Part shown: piece by piece, positions 1-11,344 of the stretch | How the letters are laid out: the number at the start of each line of letters is the position of its first letter | Numbering within the stretch: the first letter of the stretch is position 1 | From: Trileptium ribeirensis | Lineage: Eukaryota > Nematoda > Enoplea > Enoplida > Thoracostomopsidae | Assembly: GCA_030248225.1 (NCBI GenBank) | Contig: JASANE010007074.1 | Coordinates: 1 to 64,000, forward strand | DNA: 64,000 nt | Reading direction: 5' to 3' | The notes under the pieces: generated by a model | What the model was told of the DNA's origin: nothing | The model's database searches: none | The model's input: the letters and a program-made list of their open reading frames with translations, nothing else | Made by a program: the position numbers and the translations under genes

Positions 1-80
1 AGGTCCGCCCTTGAAGTCACGATAGCCGGGGTCGTATGGGCATTGCGTCTGGGAAGTGCGCAGTGCAGCAGCGTCACGTT
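1..80 (-). repeat. Inverted fragment of the 8.45-kb repeat family
   Basis: Read on the minus strand, this segment matches the start of the repeats at about 8,455-8,535 and 47,650-47,735. All three share the blocks GACGCTGCTGCA, AATGCCCATACGACC and GGCTATCGT. It is cut by the window edge, so the element may continue to the left. No protein is encoded. Confidence 0.75.
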
Positions 81-88
81 GATATTAC

Positions 89-898
89 AATTGCAACTAA
101 CATTATGTGTTCTACTTACGTTTCACAAGCGATTTGCTGAGTTAATCTTTTCTTTTGTTTGGCTGTCTTGGAACTTGATCACTGTGTTTATATTACATGT
201 TTTACCACATATGAAGCAAAAATGTGGAAAATTTTAAACCGCAATTCCGGTTCCGGTATGGTTTTACCTCTTGCCTGAACCGCGACCGGGACACGATTTT
301 CGCCGGAACTGGAATTCCGATTACTCCCCGCCGTATAGCGATGAAACTTGACAATGTTCGTTTATTGGGGTTTTATGGTGACTTTAGCTGTGCAGTTTTA
401 TATGCACGATAGCTTATTTGAACGGTGGAAGTACATACCGAGTTGGACCGGTTTAATTCTAACATACACCACAGACTTCAGAGTTATTAACATAGCTGCT
501 ACAAGTATTAGCTTTACTTTGTTTTGTTAACAAACTGCTGCAGGGTCAAGATGAAAAATTGCAACTAACATTATGTGTTCTACTTACGTTTCACAAGCGA
601 TTTGCTGAGTTAATCTTTTCTTTTGTTTGGCTGTCTTGGAACTTGATCACTGTGTTTATATTACATGTTTGACCACATATGAAGCAAAAATGTGGAAAAT
701 TTTAAACCGCGATTCCGGTTCCGGTATGGTTTTACCTCTTCCCTGAACCGCGACCGGGACACGATTTTCGCCGGAACTGGAATTCCGATTACTCCCCGCC
801 GTATAGCGATGAAACTTGACAATGTTCGTTTATTGGGGTTTTATGGTGACTTTAGTTGTGCAGTTTTATATGCACGATAGCTCATTTGAAAGGTGGAA
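89..898. repeat. 342-bp segmental duplication (89-430 and 557-898)
   Basis: Positions 89-430 are repeated at 557-898 with an offset of exactly 468 bases and only a handful of substitutions. The intervening 126 bases differ. The unit carries a CCGGTTCCGGTATGGTTTT block that recurs at about 36,240 and 35,420, so it belongs to a dispersed family. The short reading frames in both copies are conserved only because the DNA is; no protein family is recognisable. Confidence 0.85.
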
Positions 899-1096
899 AT
901 TTTTATTTGTGCCCTTTAATTGGGCGCGTAGTACGGTTACAACATCTTATCCAAGATAGAGCTGGCTGAAGGGGCTCTGATGGGGCCGCGAGGAGTCCTG
1001 ATAAATCACGTTAATGTGTCTTGATAACTGATGTAGGTATCTGAGCCAACTTAGCTTCATTTTGTAGAGCAATAAGGCTCTGTGAGACATTGTATA

Positions 1097-1481
1097 ACTG
1101 GCCTGTCCACAGCCCTCCGAAAAGTGGGGGGAGGGAACTTCGGGGGGCCCCCATGTTCATTCTCGGGGGAAATTTTAAAGTGGGGGGATAAATTTTGCTT
1201 AAAAATACAAAACATTTCCATATTTTCATGTATTTTTACTACTGTGAACGTACTTTCAAGCTAAAAAACAATATTTTAGCATTATAAATAGTGGTAATTA
1301 ATGTTTAAAAAACAAATTGCAAACAAAGAACATAAATTTTCAGACATAAAAAAATTTTTGGAATTAGTTGAACATGGGGGGTTTCGGCCGAGTGGGGGGG
1401 ACGGACATGGGGAAAATCTCACGAACATGTGGGGATTTGGAAAGTGGGGGGGTCCCCCACCCCCACTGTGGACAGGCCAGT
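1097..1481. mobile_element. 385-bp MITE with 16-bp terminal inverted repeats and G-rich interior
   Basis: The ends are perfect inverted repeats, ACTGGCCTGTCCACAG at 1,097-1,112 and its complement at 1,466-1,481. The bases ATA flank both sides (1,094-1,096 and 1,482-1,484), a possible 3-bp target duplication. Inside are many runs of five or more G on the plus strand (about 1,124-1,180 and 1,375-1,455). These runs point the same way in both halves, so the interior is not simply palindromic. No transposase is encoded. The superfamily is undetermined. Confidence 0.75.
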
Positions 1482-1504
1482 ATAATGCTGTCTTAGGATG
1501 AAGC

Positions 1505-1765
1505 ATTTGGATCAAGAGGGTTTTAAAACGAACCCATGAGATTTGAAGGGTATAAAAGGGTAATTCTCGAGCTATATTGACGTTATTGATCTCATTTTGT
1601 AGAGCAATTCATTACATGGCTTGCTGCTGTTGTCTTTACTCACACTGCGGGAGTGAGTCAGGATTGGTTTTGAAATGAGCCCACGAGACTTAAAGTGAAC
1701 AAAACGGTAATATTTCCATAACCACTCGAGCTAATTGATGTTATTGATCTTGTTTTGAAGATTGT
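1505..1765 (+). repeat. Two diverged direct repeats of about 150 bp
   Basis: The segment around 1,510-1,610 (GGTTTTAAAACGAACCCATG, then CTCGAGCTATATTGACGTTATTGATCT) recurs at 1,668-1,760 in diverged form. A shorter echo with CATTTTGTAGAGCAATAAG lies before the MITE at about 1,057-1,077. This suggests the MITE inserted into an older tandem repeat. Non-coding. Confidence 0.55.
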
Positions 1766-1799
1766 GAGTTTCTAGATACTTAATAAGCAGATACAATCA

Positions 1800-2856
1800 C
1801 CTCACTGTATTCAAGCAACATGACTAATATTTTGCTCATTCCCTAACTTGATGCTCAATGCAGCTGTTTAAGTATATTTCTTTAAATTACATATTGACCA
1901 CTCAAAATTCACCAGCTTAGTGAAGAGACAAACTGTTAACTTGTCCACCAATGAGGAAATGTGACATCTAAATCCGATTTGTGTGAATTTTGTATCCATA
2001 GGACGCAAGATAAGGTGTGCTGATTCCAAATTTCAAGTTTCTAAGCTCTGTTAGAGTACCATGCAATTATATACCGGCAATACTTCAATGACGACACTAC
2101 GGTCATCTTAGCCATATATCAAGAAGTGAAGATCTCTTTATTAATTAAAGATTAATATTAATTATGAATAAACCGATCTCTTTATTCTTCCTGAGGTGGT
2201 AAATCTAAACAGGCAAATTTTATAAAGACTCCATTCGAGAAATCAGTGTATTAATAGCATAACTAATTAAATACATAACATGTATAATAATTTTATAGCA
2301 CGCCAACAGAGCTGGATAGTTGGCGGACGCCAGATGCATGTCGGGAATCGCTTTATTCGCCCGAACCCTGCCGTCGACGAACCGGACACAATGATGGTTA
2401 GTGTCTAGTCGCGCTTCGTAACAATACCATACTAGTATTAATATATTTAATTTTTGCACCAAGTTGTAGCGCGTTGGATAAGATAATTTATCGACCTTAT
2501 ATTCATATGGAATATAGTTTTTTTATGTCAGTAAGTCACATGTATTTATTGCGTTGTTTTGCTTCTTGTCACTGCCGCCAGGGTGTAACATTATTTTCAA
2601 CTGTTGTCAAACAGTGCATTATAAACTTGCGGTTGATTACACAGTCCTACTGCGGTAATAGCGGATACTATTATAAGCCGGACTTGAATAATTTGGTTTC
2701 GCAAAACCGGTTGAAAATGGGGTTCGCCGAAATCCGAACGCATTCAGGCAAAACAAAAACGAGTAACACTGATTGAGGCCATTGAAAATGTAACCATTAA
2801 ATTCACCACTCTTGGCGTAGCAAACATGGTAAACCTAATATTATAAGGTTTAATGA
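1800..2856. other. Intergenic, no recognisable gene
   Basis: AT-rich sequence with only short open frames in both directions, the longest being a 100-codon frame at 2,474-2,776 on the plus strand. That frame has no recognisable domain and no splice context, so I do not call it a gene. Confidence 0.5.
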
Positions 2857-3102
2857 TATGCAAGTGATCCGATTTGTCTGCTTGCTTCGAGATGCTTCTG
2901 GTACCATTTCATTACTGCTAGTTTGGATGGTCTGTTGGGACGCATGTTGATTGTTGCCGAGGCTGGTTTTTCTAAACCCACGAATTTTCGAATTCCTTGT
3001 GGGAAGCAATGGGATCTGAACCAGTTGATGACAGCGATGTCATTGCAATGTTGGCTAAGAGTTATTTCTGTCCATCTTTTACCGCTAGTCCTGTTGAAGT
3101 AA
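2857..3102 (+). CDS. Unrecognised 81-codon open frame, possible relic
   Basis: An open frame without a convincing start codon runs from just after a TGA (2,854-2,856) to a TAA at 3,100-3,102. It encodes, among other residues, LDGLLGRMLIVAEAGFSKP followed by a Cys/Trp-bearing stretch. Base composition is closer to coding than the surroundings. I do not recognise the family. A second overlapping plus-strand frame (2,997-3,200) and a minus-strand frame (2,803-3,009) cover the same DNA, so it is uncertain which, if any, was ever translated. It could be an exon or a transposon remnant. Confidence 0.2.
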   Translation, partial: YASDPICLLASRCFWYHFITASLDGLLGRMLIVAEAGFSKPTNFRIPCGKQWDLNQLMTAMSLQCWLRVISVHLLPLVLLK

Positions 3103-3105
3103 TAA

Positions 3106-3185
3106 TGACAAAGACTTTATATGGGTGCAAGGCAAACATAAGATTTGACAAAGACTTTATATGGGTGCAAGGCATACATAAGATT
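3106..3185 (+). repeat. 40-bp tandem duplication
   Basis: Two adjacent 40-bp units, 3,106-3,145 and 3,146-3,185, both begin TGACAAAGACTTTATATGGG and differ at one position (CAAACA versus CATACA). Probably slippage or a small unequal exchange. Confidence 0.9.
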
Positions 3186-3199
3186 GTGTGTATTGATTG

Positions 3200-4555
3200 A
3201 GTGCAACACCGGCTAGCTCAGTATGCTGCTGTTGCCTCTAGGAAAAAGATTGAAATCTTCTTTATTGAAAGCATGGAACATACCGCTGAATTTTAAAAAT
3301 AGCTCTGCTTGCTAAATTTGTTGAAAATCGCTGTGAATTCGCATCATTTTGTCAATTTAACAGGCAAACTAGCAAACTATATCGATTAATACAGCACAAT
3401 ACAATCAAAAGCAAACAGACAATACCTCAAAATCCTTTGCTTGAAATTTATTGCAAACTTTGTTGTATATACTTGTAATTTTTGTAATAGTACTACAAAC
3501 AAATTTCAAATATACCTCGCGCGCCTACGACCTTCGAATTACGCAACTTGTGTTGCAAAGCTATATTTCATGAGGAAAATTTTTGCACTGAGTTGATATT
3601 TACTCACAAAACGCACTTATGTGTTTTTCTATTGATTTATTTTTGCAAAATAAATGAACCGATTATATCCAACGTAAAGCTGAACAATTACGAAGAAGAT
3701 TGTGGATATCATCTGGTCCCTTTTTAAACAGAGAATATATTTCTAAACAAATTTATGTCATAGTTTAACCATCCTCGAATGGAAAAGGCAACATGTACTA
3801 TCCGAAGCGTATGCGATCTTGAAAGTTGTCATTTATGAATTCCAAAACTTTTAGTTTTTTGGTCACTGGAAGAATACCTGGGCTCGTTCTGTTACTCCTT
3901 ACACCGCAAGTCACTAATAATAGGAAAATTATTTTGGAAAATTTTGATTATTGAAACGAAGTGAGTTTAGCCAGCGGAGTTTCCTCCGTTAATTTCGTTA
4001 TTGCCAGAAATTTTCTTTTTCATGCTGTCTGTTCGTCACACAGCTCTTCAGTATACTGACGCATTTTCACAAGGTGTTTATTTTGAAATGTAATGAAATG
4101 TAATCGTGCACCCAGCTTTGTACATGTGCGGCTGCCAACGCCAAGGTTTCAAAATACTCCCAAATATGTATATAAGTGAAATTGTCAAAATTTCGGCAAG
4201 ATTATAGTCGGACTCACGAAAAAAAATCGCACTAAAATTCAATAAAAAAATCACCAAGATTTCCACAGAACGACCAGACATATTAAAACACTACTCCTTT
4301 GAGACAAGAAATGAGTGTCTCTACTATATTATAGTGCGATATGCTACAGATATAAGGCAAACATTTAGTTCCAAGGGGCCATAAGGTGAACATGTTCAAA
4401 AAAATTTTCAAGTGACTTTACTGAATTTTATGTCATAAAGTCGGTACTTTGCGTAGAATTACATTTCCTATATGTATCATTGCGAAATCGGCACGGCGAC
4501 GCAGTTATATAAAGTTTAAATCGGCTTTAGCTACCATTCTCGAGATCCCGAGCGA
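3200..4555. other. Intergenic AT-rich sequence with dispersed repeat fragments
   Basis: No convincing gene. Around 3,830-3,880 the sequence (TTTTTTGGTCACTGGAAGAA and flanks) resembles the dispersed repeat at about 8,095-8,135 and 39,890-39,915. The rest is simple AT-rich DNA. It may hold the 5' non-coding part of the Tigger element that follows. Confidence 0.45.
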
Positions 4556-4602
4556 TCTTTTTTTAGTGAGTGATTTTCTATCAAAATCACTAAAAAAGTT
4601 CA
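4556..4602. repeat. Hairpin-forming TTTTTTAGTGA motif
   Basis: CTTTTTTTAGTGAGTGATTTT is followed a few bases later by its near complement AAAATCACTAAAAAAG, giving a small fold-back just upstream of the Tigger coding region. Related TTTTTTAGTGA hairpins occur downstream of that gene at about 7,646-7,720 and 7,858-7,885. They may be subterminal or terminal motifs of the element or a small MITE family. Confidence 0.5.
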
Positions 4603-4641
4603 CAAGTCTTAATTGTTGTTTTTAATGTTTCAGTTCATAAT

Positions 4642-7148
4642 TTGGCTACGATGAGTACCAAACGGAAATATAACTATTATTATGAGAGAAAAGAGGCTCA
4701 GAAGGCCTCGGCCGCTTGTCTGCCGTTAGCCATCGCTGACTATCGCTCCGACCAGAAACAGGGAATACGAACAGTGGCACAAAAATATCACACGTCGTAT
4801 ACTAAGCTGCGGCAGGCGCTGATTAACGATGAACAGGAGGTTACGAAAGGTAAACAAGGCGTTAAGTCGGTACTTACCACGGAGCAAGAACAAGAGATTA
4901 GCGGAATTATCAGGGTGATGGCAAAATGTGGGTTTGGCTATTCGAAGTCAGAAATTCGCCAGCTTGTAGCCGATTACTGCCATACATATCAGTTCAATCG
5001 CATTGACAAAGACGGAAACACAGTCCCACTGACATTTGCTTGAGGCTTGCCAAGCGAAAATTGGGTAACCGGATTCTGCGAAAGAATTGGACTTCGTCGT
5101 AAGAAGCCTATTCACATGTCCCAGGGACGAGACTGGGCAACAAAAAATCCTTTAATCATAAAGCCGTTTTACGACCAGCTGCAAGAACTCGTTGAAAACT
5201 TAAAGGCTGATTTAACCCGGAACGGCATTCCACTGGAGCGGTTATCGAACACATATATGGATCTTAGATGAAACTGGGTTTAATCTTGATGCCATATCGA
5301 CCATGGTGTACGCGGCAACAGCCGACCGCGTCAAGTCTGTCAGGCACGGTGAAGGTAGAACGCAATACACCGTACTGGCATGTGTTAATGCTGCAGGGGA
5401 ATCACACCCGCTTCTTCATATTTTCAAAGCGGCATACCAACCGCGCGGATTAGAACAGTTTGATGTCGAGGTTGACAATGATACTGGCTGGATGACCTCA
5501 AAAATATTTGTGAGTTGGTTTCGCCGCTTTGTTGCTGAAGTGAAAGAACGCCCACTACTACTACTGCTCGATGGACACGTGTCGCACATTTCTTCAGAGG
5601 TGATCGAACTTGCAATGAAACCAGATGAGCGGCAGTTAGCTATTATAATTTTTAAGCTACCGCCACATGCAACTGATGCGATACAGCCATTGGATGTTGG
5701 CGTGTTAGGGGTCGAAAAGTCTATATACAACAAAAATGTGGTGGTATTCCAGCGAGAAGAAAACATCACTGGTCCTGTAAATAGCTGACTTCTGCATGCT
5801 CGTTCAAAAGTCGTGGGCGGAAATTTCGAAAGACACGATCATAAGCGCGTTCCGTAAGGCTGGTGTGTACCCAGTCGACTACACGAAATATCCCAGAGAT
5901 CGTTTCGACCCAATTTTGCTGAAAAAGGCCGAGCGTCTCGAAGCCAGTGGCCGTAAGATCTCCGACTTGACGGAAGAAAAATATCAAAAACTTGTTGTGG
6001 AACCCGCTTCGCCGCGACGGTCTCCCAGGCGCACACCAGCAAAACAGACAGCAGCAGAACCATCGTCCGAGCCACAGCCCCGCACCTCCGGAACGGCACG
6101 CCGGGTTCTTTCGTTTTCAGCTGCTGATGCTTCTACTCCCCAAGCGACTATGCCTGCTTGTTCAGCACAGTCTCATCCGGCCGCGCACCATTCGGATGCT
6201 ATACCACCAAAACCGACGCAATCACCCGTGCCAAACTCTGCGGCACCTACTGCCGACCGCATGTGGAAGTTTGAATGGCGGCTGAACTGGGTAGGAACAT
6301 GGGTTAAGGCGACTGACGACCAACCTTTGACGTCGAATGCGGAACTGGCTACATCTGTCCAGGCTGTTCCAACACCACACCGCACACCTGAAGAATTATC
6401 TGATATATTCCACAAGAAGGTGCTCCAAGCTTGGTTTCCAACAAAAGTTCCAAAGCGGAAGACTTCCGAAGTTATCACAAGTCCGGAATTTTTGGCCTAT
6501 CGAAAGCAAGTGGAAGCTAGGTCCCAGGCTCGAAAGAACGCTAAAACGGGAGCAGCGTCAAAAAAATTTTCCAAAGGCATTTCCGCCCCGAAGATTGCTA
6601 AAACGTCCCAGAAATTTGTTGTTTCTGCGGCTCAGGATAACGATACGTCTTCAGCTTCGGGTGACAATAATGACAATACCAGCACTCAGCTAAAAAAATT
6701 CCGACTCGAGCGTAGTCAAGTGCGCAAATCACTAGCTGTTGCCAGCCGTAAAATTTCGACAGATCCGGAAGCTCCACCCACGTATCCAGATGAAATATTT
6801 TACGCAGTTTACTTCGACGACGCCCCTTACTTTGGCAAAATAAATTCGCGCACACCTACTGCACTCAAAATGGAATTCTTAATTCGAGATCAACGTCCTT
6901 ATTCCAGCTTGGTCTACTTCACTTGGCCGAAGAATCCGGATGTGGAGAATATTGCACGAAACCGTGTTTTGCTCCCTGTCGACATTGTTGCAAGCGTCTC
7001 CACCTATGCGCGCGCGTCCGACAGAGGCAAAACACTTTACTCTATGTCCGTAAAAACGTTTGAAGCTGCTGTCACACTCAACAAGAAATACCGAAACTTC
7101 ATCTGTGAGCCGTCACCTCATTCGTCTGAGGACGAAACAACGGCTTGA
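4642..7148 (+). pseudogene. pogo/Tigger-type (Tc1/mariner superfamily) transposase, disrupted
   Basis: A DDE transposase of the pogo/Tigger group, which cuts and pastes its own element at TA sites. The first segment (4,642-5,040) carries a basic N-terminus and a psq/CENP-B-like helix-turn-helix (IRTVAQKYHTSYTKLRQAL). An in-frame TGA at 5,041 interrupts it just before the second DNA-binding helix region (SENWVTGFCERIGLRRKKP). A one-base frameshift near 5,251-5,266 precedes the DETGFNLDAI box. The next frame (to 5,788) has the second Asp in LLLLDGHVSH and the third in QPLDVGVLG, so all three catalytic Asp codons survive. A second frameshift near 5,775-5,783 leads to IISAFRKAGVYPVDYTKYP, the usual end of the DDE domain, and then about 380 residues of Ser/Pro/Lys-rich linker. 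That ends in a folded-looking module with YAVYFDDAPYFGKI. The 450-codon last segment is unbroken, which suggests inactivation is fairly recent. No neighbouring gene belongs with it. Confidence 0.85.
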
Positions 7149-7450
7149 TTGCTATCACAATAAATTCAAAATTAACTAACAAAACAATGTGTAAATACAT
7201 TCGAGTTATGGAGTCGGTTTTTGGTTTGTAATGTAATTTTACGTGACTAATTATGTAGTATTTTAATAACCATTTGATAACCATTGTAATAATTTACCAA
7301 CACTATACCACATGAACGTTGCTGCTGAGACAACGTGTGACTTCCATTTCGATCAACTTATTGTCAGCTTGTAGTTCTTCCGAGAAACTGCAACCAAATA
7401 ATTGGAATGGCACCTACCTGCTTCGATGACTACTATCAGGGATAATTGTA

Positions 7451-7564
7451 ATGGCACGTAATAGTCAACAGAGAAGCAATCGCAATGAAAAACAAATGTA
7501 TAGCGCGGTCAAACGTCTGCAAAATCGTTTGCGACATGACGGAAGCGTAGATAACGCGCAATAA
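7451..7564 (+). CDS. Short basic open frame, uncertain
   Basis: A 37-codon frame starting at an ATG, rich in Arg, Lys, Gln and Asn (for example SAVKRLQNRLRHDG). It is followed three bases after its stop by AG/GTGAGT, a consensus-like splice donor. It lies downstream of the Tigger gene and could be a fragment of a host 5' exon or part of the transposon tail. Too short to judge; no family recognised. Confidence 0.15.
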   Translation: MARNSQQRSNRNEKQMYSAVKRLQNRLRHDGSVDNAQ

Positions 7565-7645
7565 AGGTGAGTCTGAGGCTCCTCGTGATTATTAGTACAT
7601 GTATTGTTTGTATTATAAATGTAAAGGAGAAAAGTTTGGGTCAAA

Positions 7646-7885
7646 ACTGTGAGATTTTTTTAGTGAATGGTGATTTTTGTTTAGTGAAATTATCACTAAT
7701 AAAAAATCACATGTTTTTTCATGCTGTGTTTGAAACGCTTTAAATAGAGTCAACGGTAAATGCTGCAATAAGAAGGGCAACTTGCGCTTTGTCGCTATGT
7801 AGTTTTAGATAGCCGGTCTCTAAAATCATTCAGTCACAACAATGAATTTAGGTTTTGTGATTCTTTTTTAGTGAGTGTGACTATA
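7646..7885. repeat. TTTTTTAGTGA hairpin cluster
   Basis: A cluster of TTTTTTAGTGA(A/G)TG motifs with nearby complements (TAGTGAAATTATCACTAATAAA) forms imperfect fold-backs similar to the one upstream of the Tigger gene at 4,556-4,602. The spacing is compatible with terminal regions of one element about 3.3 kb long, but I could not define exact ends or a TA duplication. Confidence 0.35.
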
Positions 7886-8025
7886 GTTTTTAATTGTTTG
7901 GGGCAATGATGTGATTTATGATTTTAAGATTTGGCAAAAAAATAGTCACATTTTGCAACTTTTTCACAATGTGATCATTAAATGGTATTATTGATTACGA
8001 CAAAAGCCATTATATATGCATGGCA

Positions 8026-8290
8026 AACATCGAATACGCAAGCGTTGAGGCTGTACTATGTAAAGACCACTCTTCAAATTTTGTGATTTATAAACTAAAA
8101 TTTTTAGTATTTTGGTCATTGGAGGAAGAAATTAAGGGTTGCCATTAAAATATTGTCGGTGTTTAATTGATATTACGGAGCTATAAAGAGTTTCAGAGAG
8201 TCAGTTCGAAATGGCTCAGTACATTCTAAGTACAGAGTAGCCTCACTAACCGCTCTGTTTCTATTCGCTGTGCGAGCTGTGTACTTTTTG
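8026..8290 (+). repeat. Dispersed repeat, second copy at 39,830-40,110
   Basis: Shared blocks in the same order include ATTTTTGGT(G/C)ATTGGAG, an AGAGTAGCC..C block, and CGCTC(T/C)GTTTCT followed by TTCGCT and GCGA. Divergence is high, and fragments of a third copy may sit at about 3,830-3,880. Non-coding. Its position downstream of both the Tigger and the Merlin B gene is probably chance. Confidence 0.5.
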
Positions 8291-8454
8291 GAAGCTTAAA
8301 TAGCTGGGTGACATGGCATTCACTCAAATTATAGTACTATGCGCTTAGTCAGTATAGAAAAAGGTTTTTACCTCATGTAAGGCAGAAATTTATCAACCAC
8401 GTACCTATATAGCTTATTCATTATGTTTTTATTGCGTTGACACCCATATGTAAC

Positions 8455-9625
8455 AGGCGTGACGCTGCTGCATTACACACGTCCACAACATAATGCCCAT
8501 ACGACCCCGGCTATCGTAACCTCGAGAGCGGACCTAATGGGTTCAAAATTTTTCGTTTTTATTTCGGGTCAGTCCCAAGAGACTACGGAGCTTAGCAAGC
8601 CGCAGGAGCGCTTCACAGCATGTGTTCTGATCCTACCGGAAAGGTTGCCGACGTAGCCTAAGCGGTACTATTTTTGAGGTCCATAAGGAGGTTGGCTGCG
8701 TCACCTGCTCTCAGCCCAAAGAGACCAGACCACTTTTCCCTATCGTCGTTCCACCTGGAAGTGTGTTTGGAGTAGAATTTTCTTTTCTGTTTCCCTGAAC
8801 GCTTTATAATTTATTGAGCCAGTGGCCCCCACTAGGGTCCGGCAAATCCCTAGACTTTTAACGTCGGATTCGCGTGATTTCTTATTTTGGGCATTGAGGG
8901 AAAATTTGGTGTTTTGAATGAAATTTCTTTCCTTATGAATTTTTCTAAGTCACACGAGTCGTACTCGCATAGTAATATAATTAACACAATTATGGAATGT
9001 CACGCTAAGGTTTGCTTCTTCGACGCGTGTGTCAAACCTAAACGTGGGTCGTCGATGGGGTGACGAATTTCAAACCCCTTTTTGATACCTATCGCTGCTA
9101 GAGTCAACAACAGGCATGGACTACTTGGGTTTGATTTAGTGTTTATTGATGAGTCAAAATCAGGTACGGACAAGAACATAGTGTACGGGATAATACAATA
9201 GGTACAATGTCACTGGTATGATACGCTATCGTAAGAATGAGCAGGGCAACCAATGGGGTAAATGCGGAGTCATCGCCTTTTTCATCGAACTCTCACAGCT
9301 GATTCAAATCGTGGCGTAAACTGCTAAGCCTTTTCTAGTGACAGCTGCGCTCACCTTACTCATTAAAAGTGGGTCAGGTCAAAAGCAAACGCAGGTGCAT
9401 AACACGAGGTGTAAATCGGTTAGTTATCGAGAGGCGCCATTCAACTAACTACTCGCTCGGCACTACGGTTGCTATTGTGGGTACTCCGACGAAACAATAG
9501 GTTCAGGTTAGCCAAAGGCGGTAAAATGATAGGTACAAACAAGGGATACGGGACGAAGCGTACACGGTGGGCTAGAGAGTCTTGGCCCTGCTCATCCATA
9601 TCACGGCTATGGTACATGGTCAAAT
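8455..9625 (+). repeat. Long non-coding repeat, copy A (copy B at 47,650-48,740)
   Basis: Copies A and B align in order over about 1.1 kb. Shared blocks include GCCCATACGACC, GGAGCGCTTCA, TGTGTTCTGATCCT, GGAGGTTGGCT, ACGCTAAGG, GACAGCTGCGCT, GGCGCCAT and CTCGCTCGG. Overall divergence is substantial. No reading frame is shared, so this is probably a non-coding part of a mobile element (an LTR, UTR or structural RNA-like region). The family also supplies the inverted fragment at 1-80. I do not recognise it. Confidence 0.7.
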
Positions 9626-10103
9626 AATATGTGGTTATTCATAATTAAGCTACACCGATGGTTGGATTAACACATAACAAATTATTATAACAAAAAGCAA
9701 TGGTACATATCGTACAAAGGAAGTTTATGAGGTGACCATCGGTACGAGTCCTAATTTTCTTCAGTGCGACAACGGTACGATATTACTTTTGCTACTCGCA
9801 CACATACACACGAACGGTAACCGCGGGTACAAGACAAATTTTCCGCTAACAACAGCGTACAACAAGCCACTCTTGATTCCATATTCCTATCCAGTTAGTT
9901 TCCAAATATGGTTCTACTGAGGCGAAGTTCGGGCTTACATTGGTGCTCATTTTGCAACCTGAAAATGATCCAAACGGACTTTTTAGCATAAATCATCATG
10001 AGCCAGGCTAAATCAAGATTGGTCGGGTTAGATATCCTACAAATAGCTTATGGGTCCCCGAAAATTGACGTTGGGACCGAATATTCTAACTTTTCAGCTT
10101 TTC

Positions 10104-11129
10104 CTAACACAAAATTATAACTAAATTTTACTATGTGTTGTGTACTTTTTCAACACTGGACATTTTGATATTTTGTTTTGACGGCCAAAATCACGCATTT
10201 CTAGAAGACGCTGGATCGAGTCGTATCCAGGGAAAAGTGCTAAATTGACGATTTTGAGACTAAAGCAGAGTTCACGAAGGGCCTTCGCTCAGTTCTGCGG
10301 AACGATACTCTAAATTCCTACGAAAAAGATACGGTTAAACCTCAAGTAATTACGAAAAGAAAGCCTTAATACCAAACTCAGCGGTATTAATTCGGGTATT
10401 CCAAGACCTAATATGCGTTTGCGGGACGATATTCGGTTCGTCTAAGACGTAATTTTTATCTAGTCTAGTGAAGATTCTAAACCTATAAGTAACGATGCCT
10501 TACAAGCCATCGGTACTATCCTAGAGATATATATGTAACTTTTGCTATTTTGACCTCAAAACGGCTCTCGAAAAGAGCTCTATTTGCTACTAGACTTTAT
10601 TGAGCGTTTCTGGCACCTAACACAAAATTATAACTAAATTTTACTATGTGTTGTGTACTTTTTCAACACTGGACATTTTGATATTTTGTTTTGACGGCCA
10701 AAATCACGCATTTCTAGAAGACGCTGGATCGAGTCGTATCCAGGGAAAAGTGCTAAATTGACGATTTTGAGACTAAAGCAGAGTTCACGAAGGGCCTTCG
10801 CTCAGTTCTGCGGAACGATACTCTAAATTCCTACGAAAAAGATACGGCTAAACCTCAAGTAATTACGAAAAGAAAGCCTTAATACCAAACTCAGCGGTAT
10901 TAATTCGGGTATTCCAAGACCTAATATGCGTTTGCGGGACGATATTCGGTTCGTCTAAGACGTAATTTTTATCTAGTCTAGTGAAGATTCTAAACCTATA
11001 AGTAACGATGCCTTACAAGCCATCGGTACTATCCTAGAGATATATATGTAACTTTTGCTATTTTGACCTCAAAACGGCTCTCGAAAAGAGCTCTATTTGC
11101 TACTAGACTTTATTGAGCGTTTCTGGCAC
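10104..11129 (+). repeat. 513-bp tandem duplication, nearly identical copies
   Basis: Copy 1 is 10,104-10,616 and copy 2 is 10,617-11,129, abutting exactly. I found a single difference (GATACGGTTAAA versus GATACGGCTAAA). Each copy starts CTAACACAAAATTATAACTA and ends GAGCGTTTCTGGCAC. Such low divergence inside otherwise decayed DNA means a recent duplication or an assembly artefact. No gene is contained. Confidence 0.92.
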
Positions 11130-11344
11130 TTCCTACTCGATGAAACATGTCCGTAACCGGTAGACCCGATTGTCGGTACAACAGTAACAAGTTTACCTTC
11201 TAATTTTGCTCTAATTGACTTTCTCCGTTCGCTCGGATCCTCGGTCTCTGCCGGGATGCTTAATCTATTTTCACCTTTCTTACTAATATTTTCAGGAAAT
11301 TTTGCTCTCTTGCTGTTCGCTATAGGGCGAAGAGCCATCTTTTT

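Noticed and set aside
11093..11338. 81-codon basic minus-strand frame, considered as a gag-like protein
   Set aside because: It overlaps the 513-bp duplication at one end, has no zinc knuckle or other domain, and no conserved copy elsewhere in the window.
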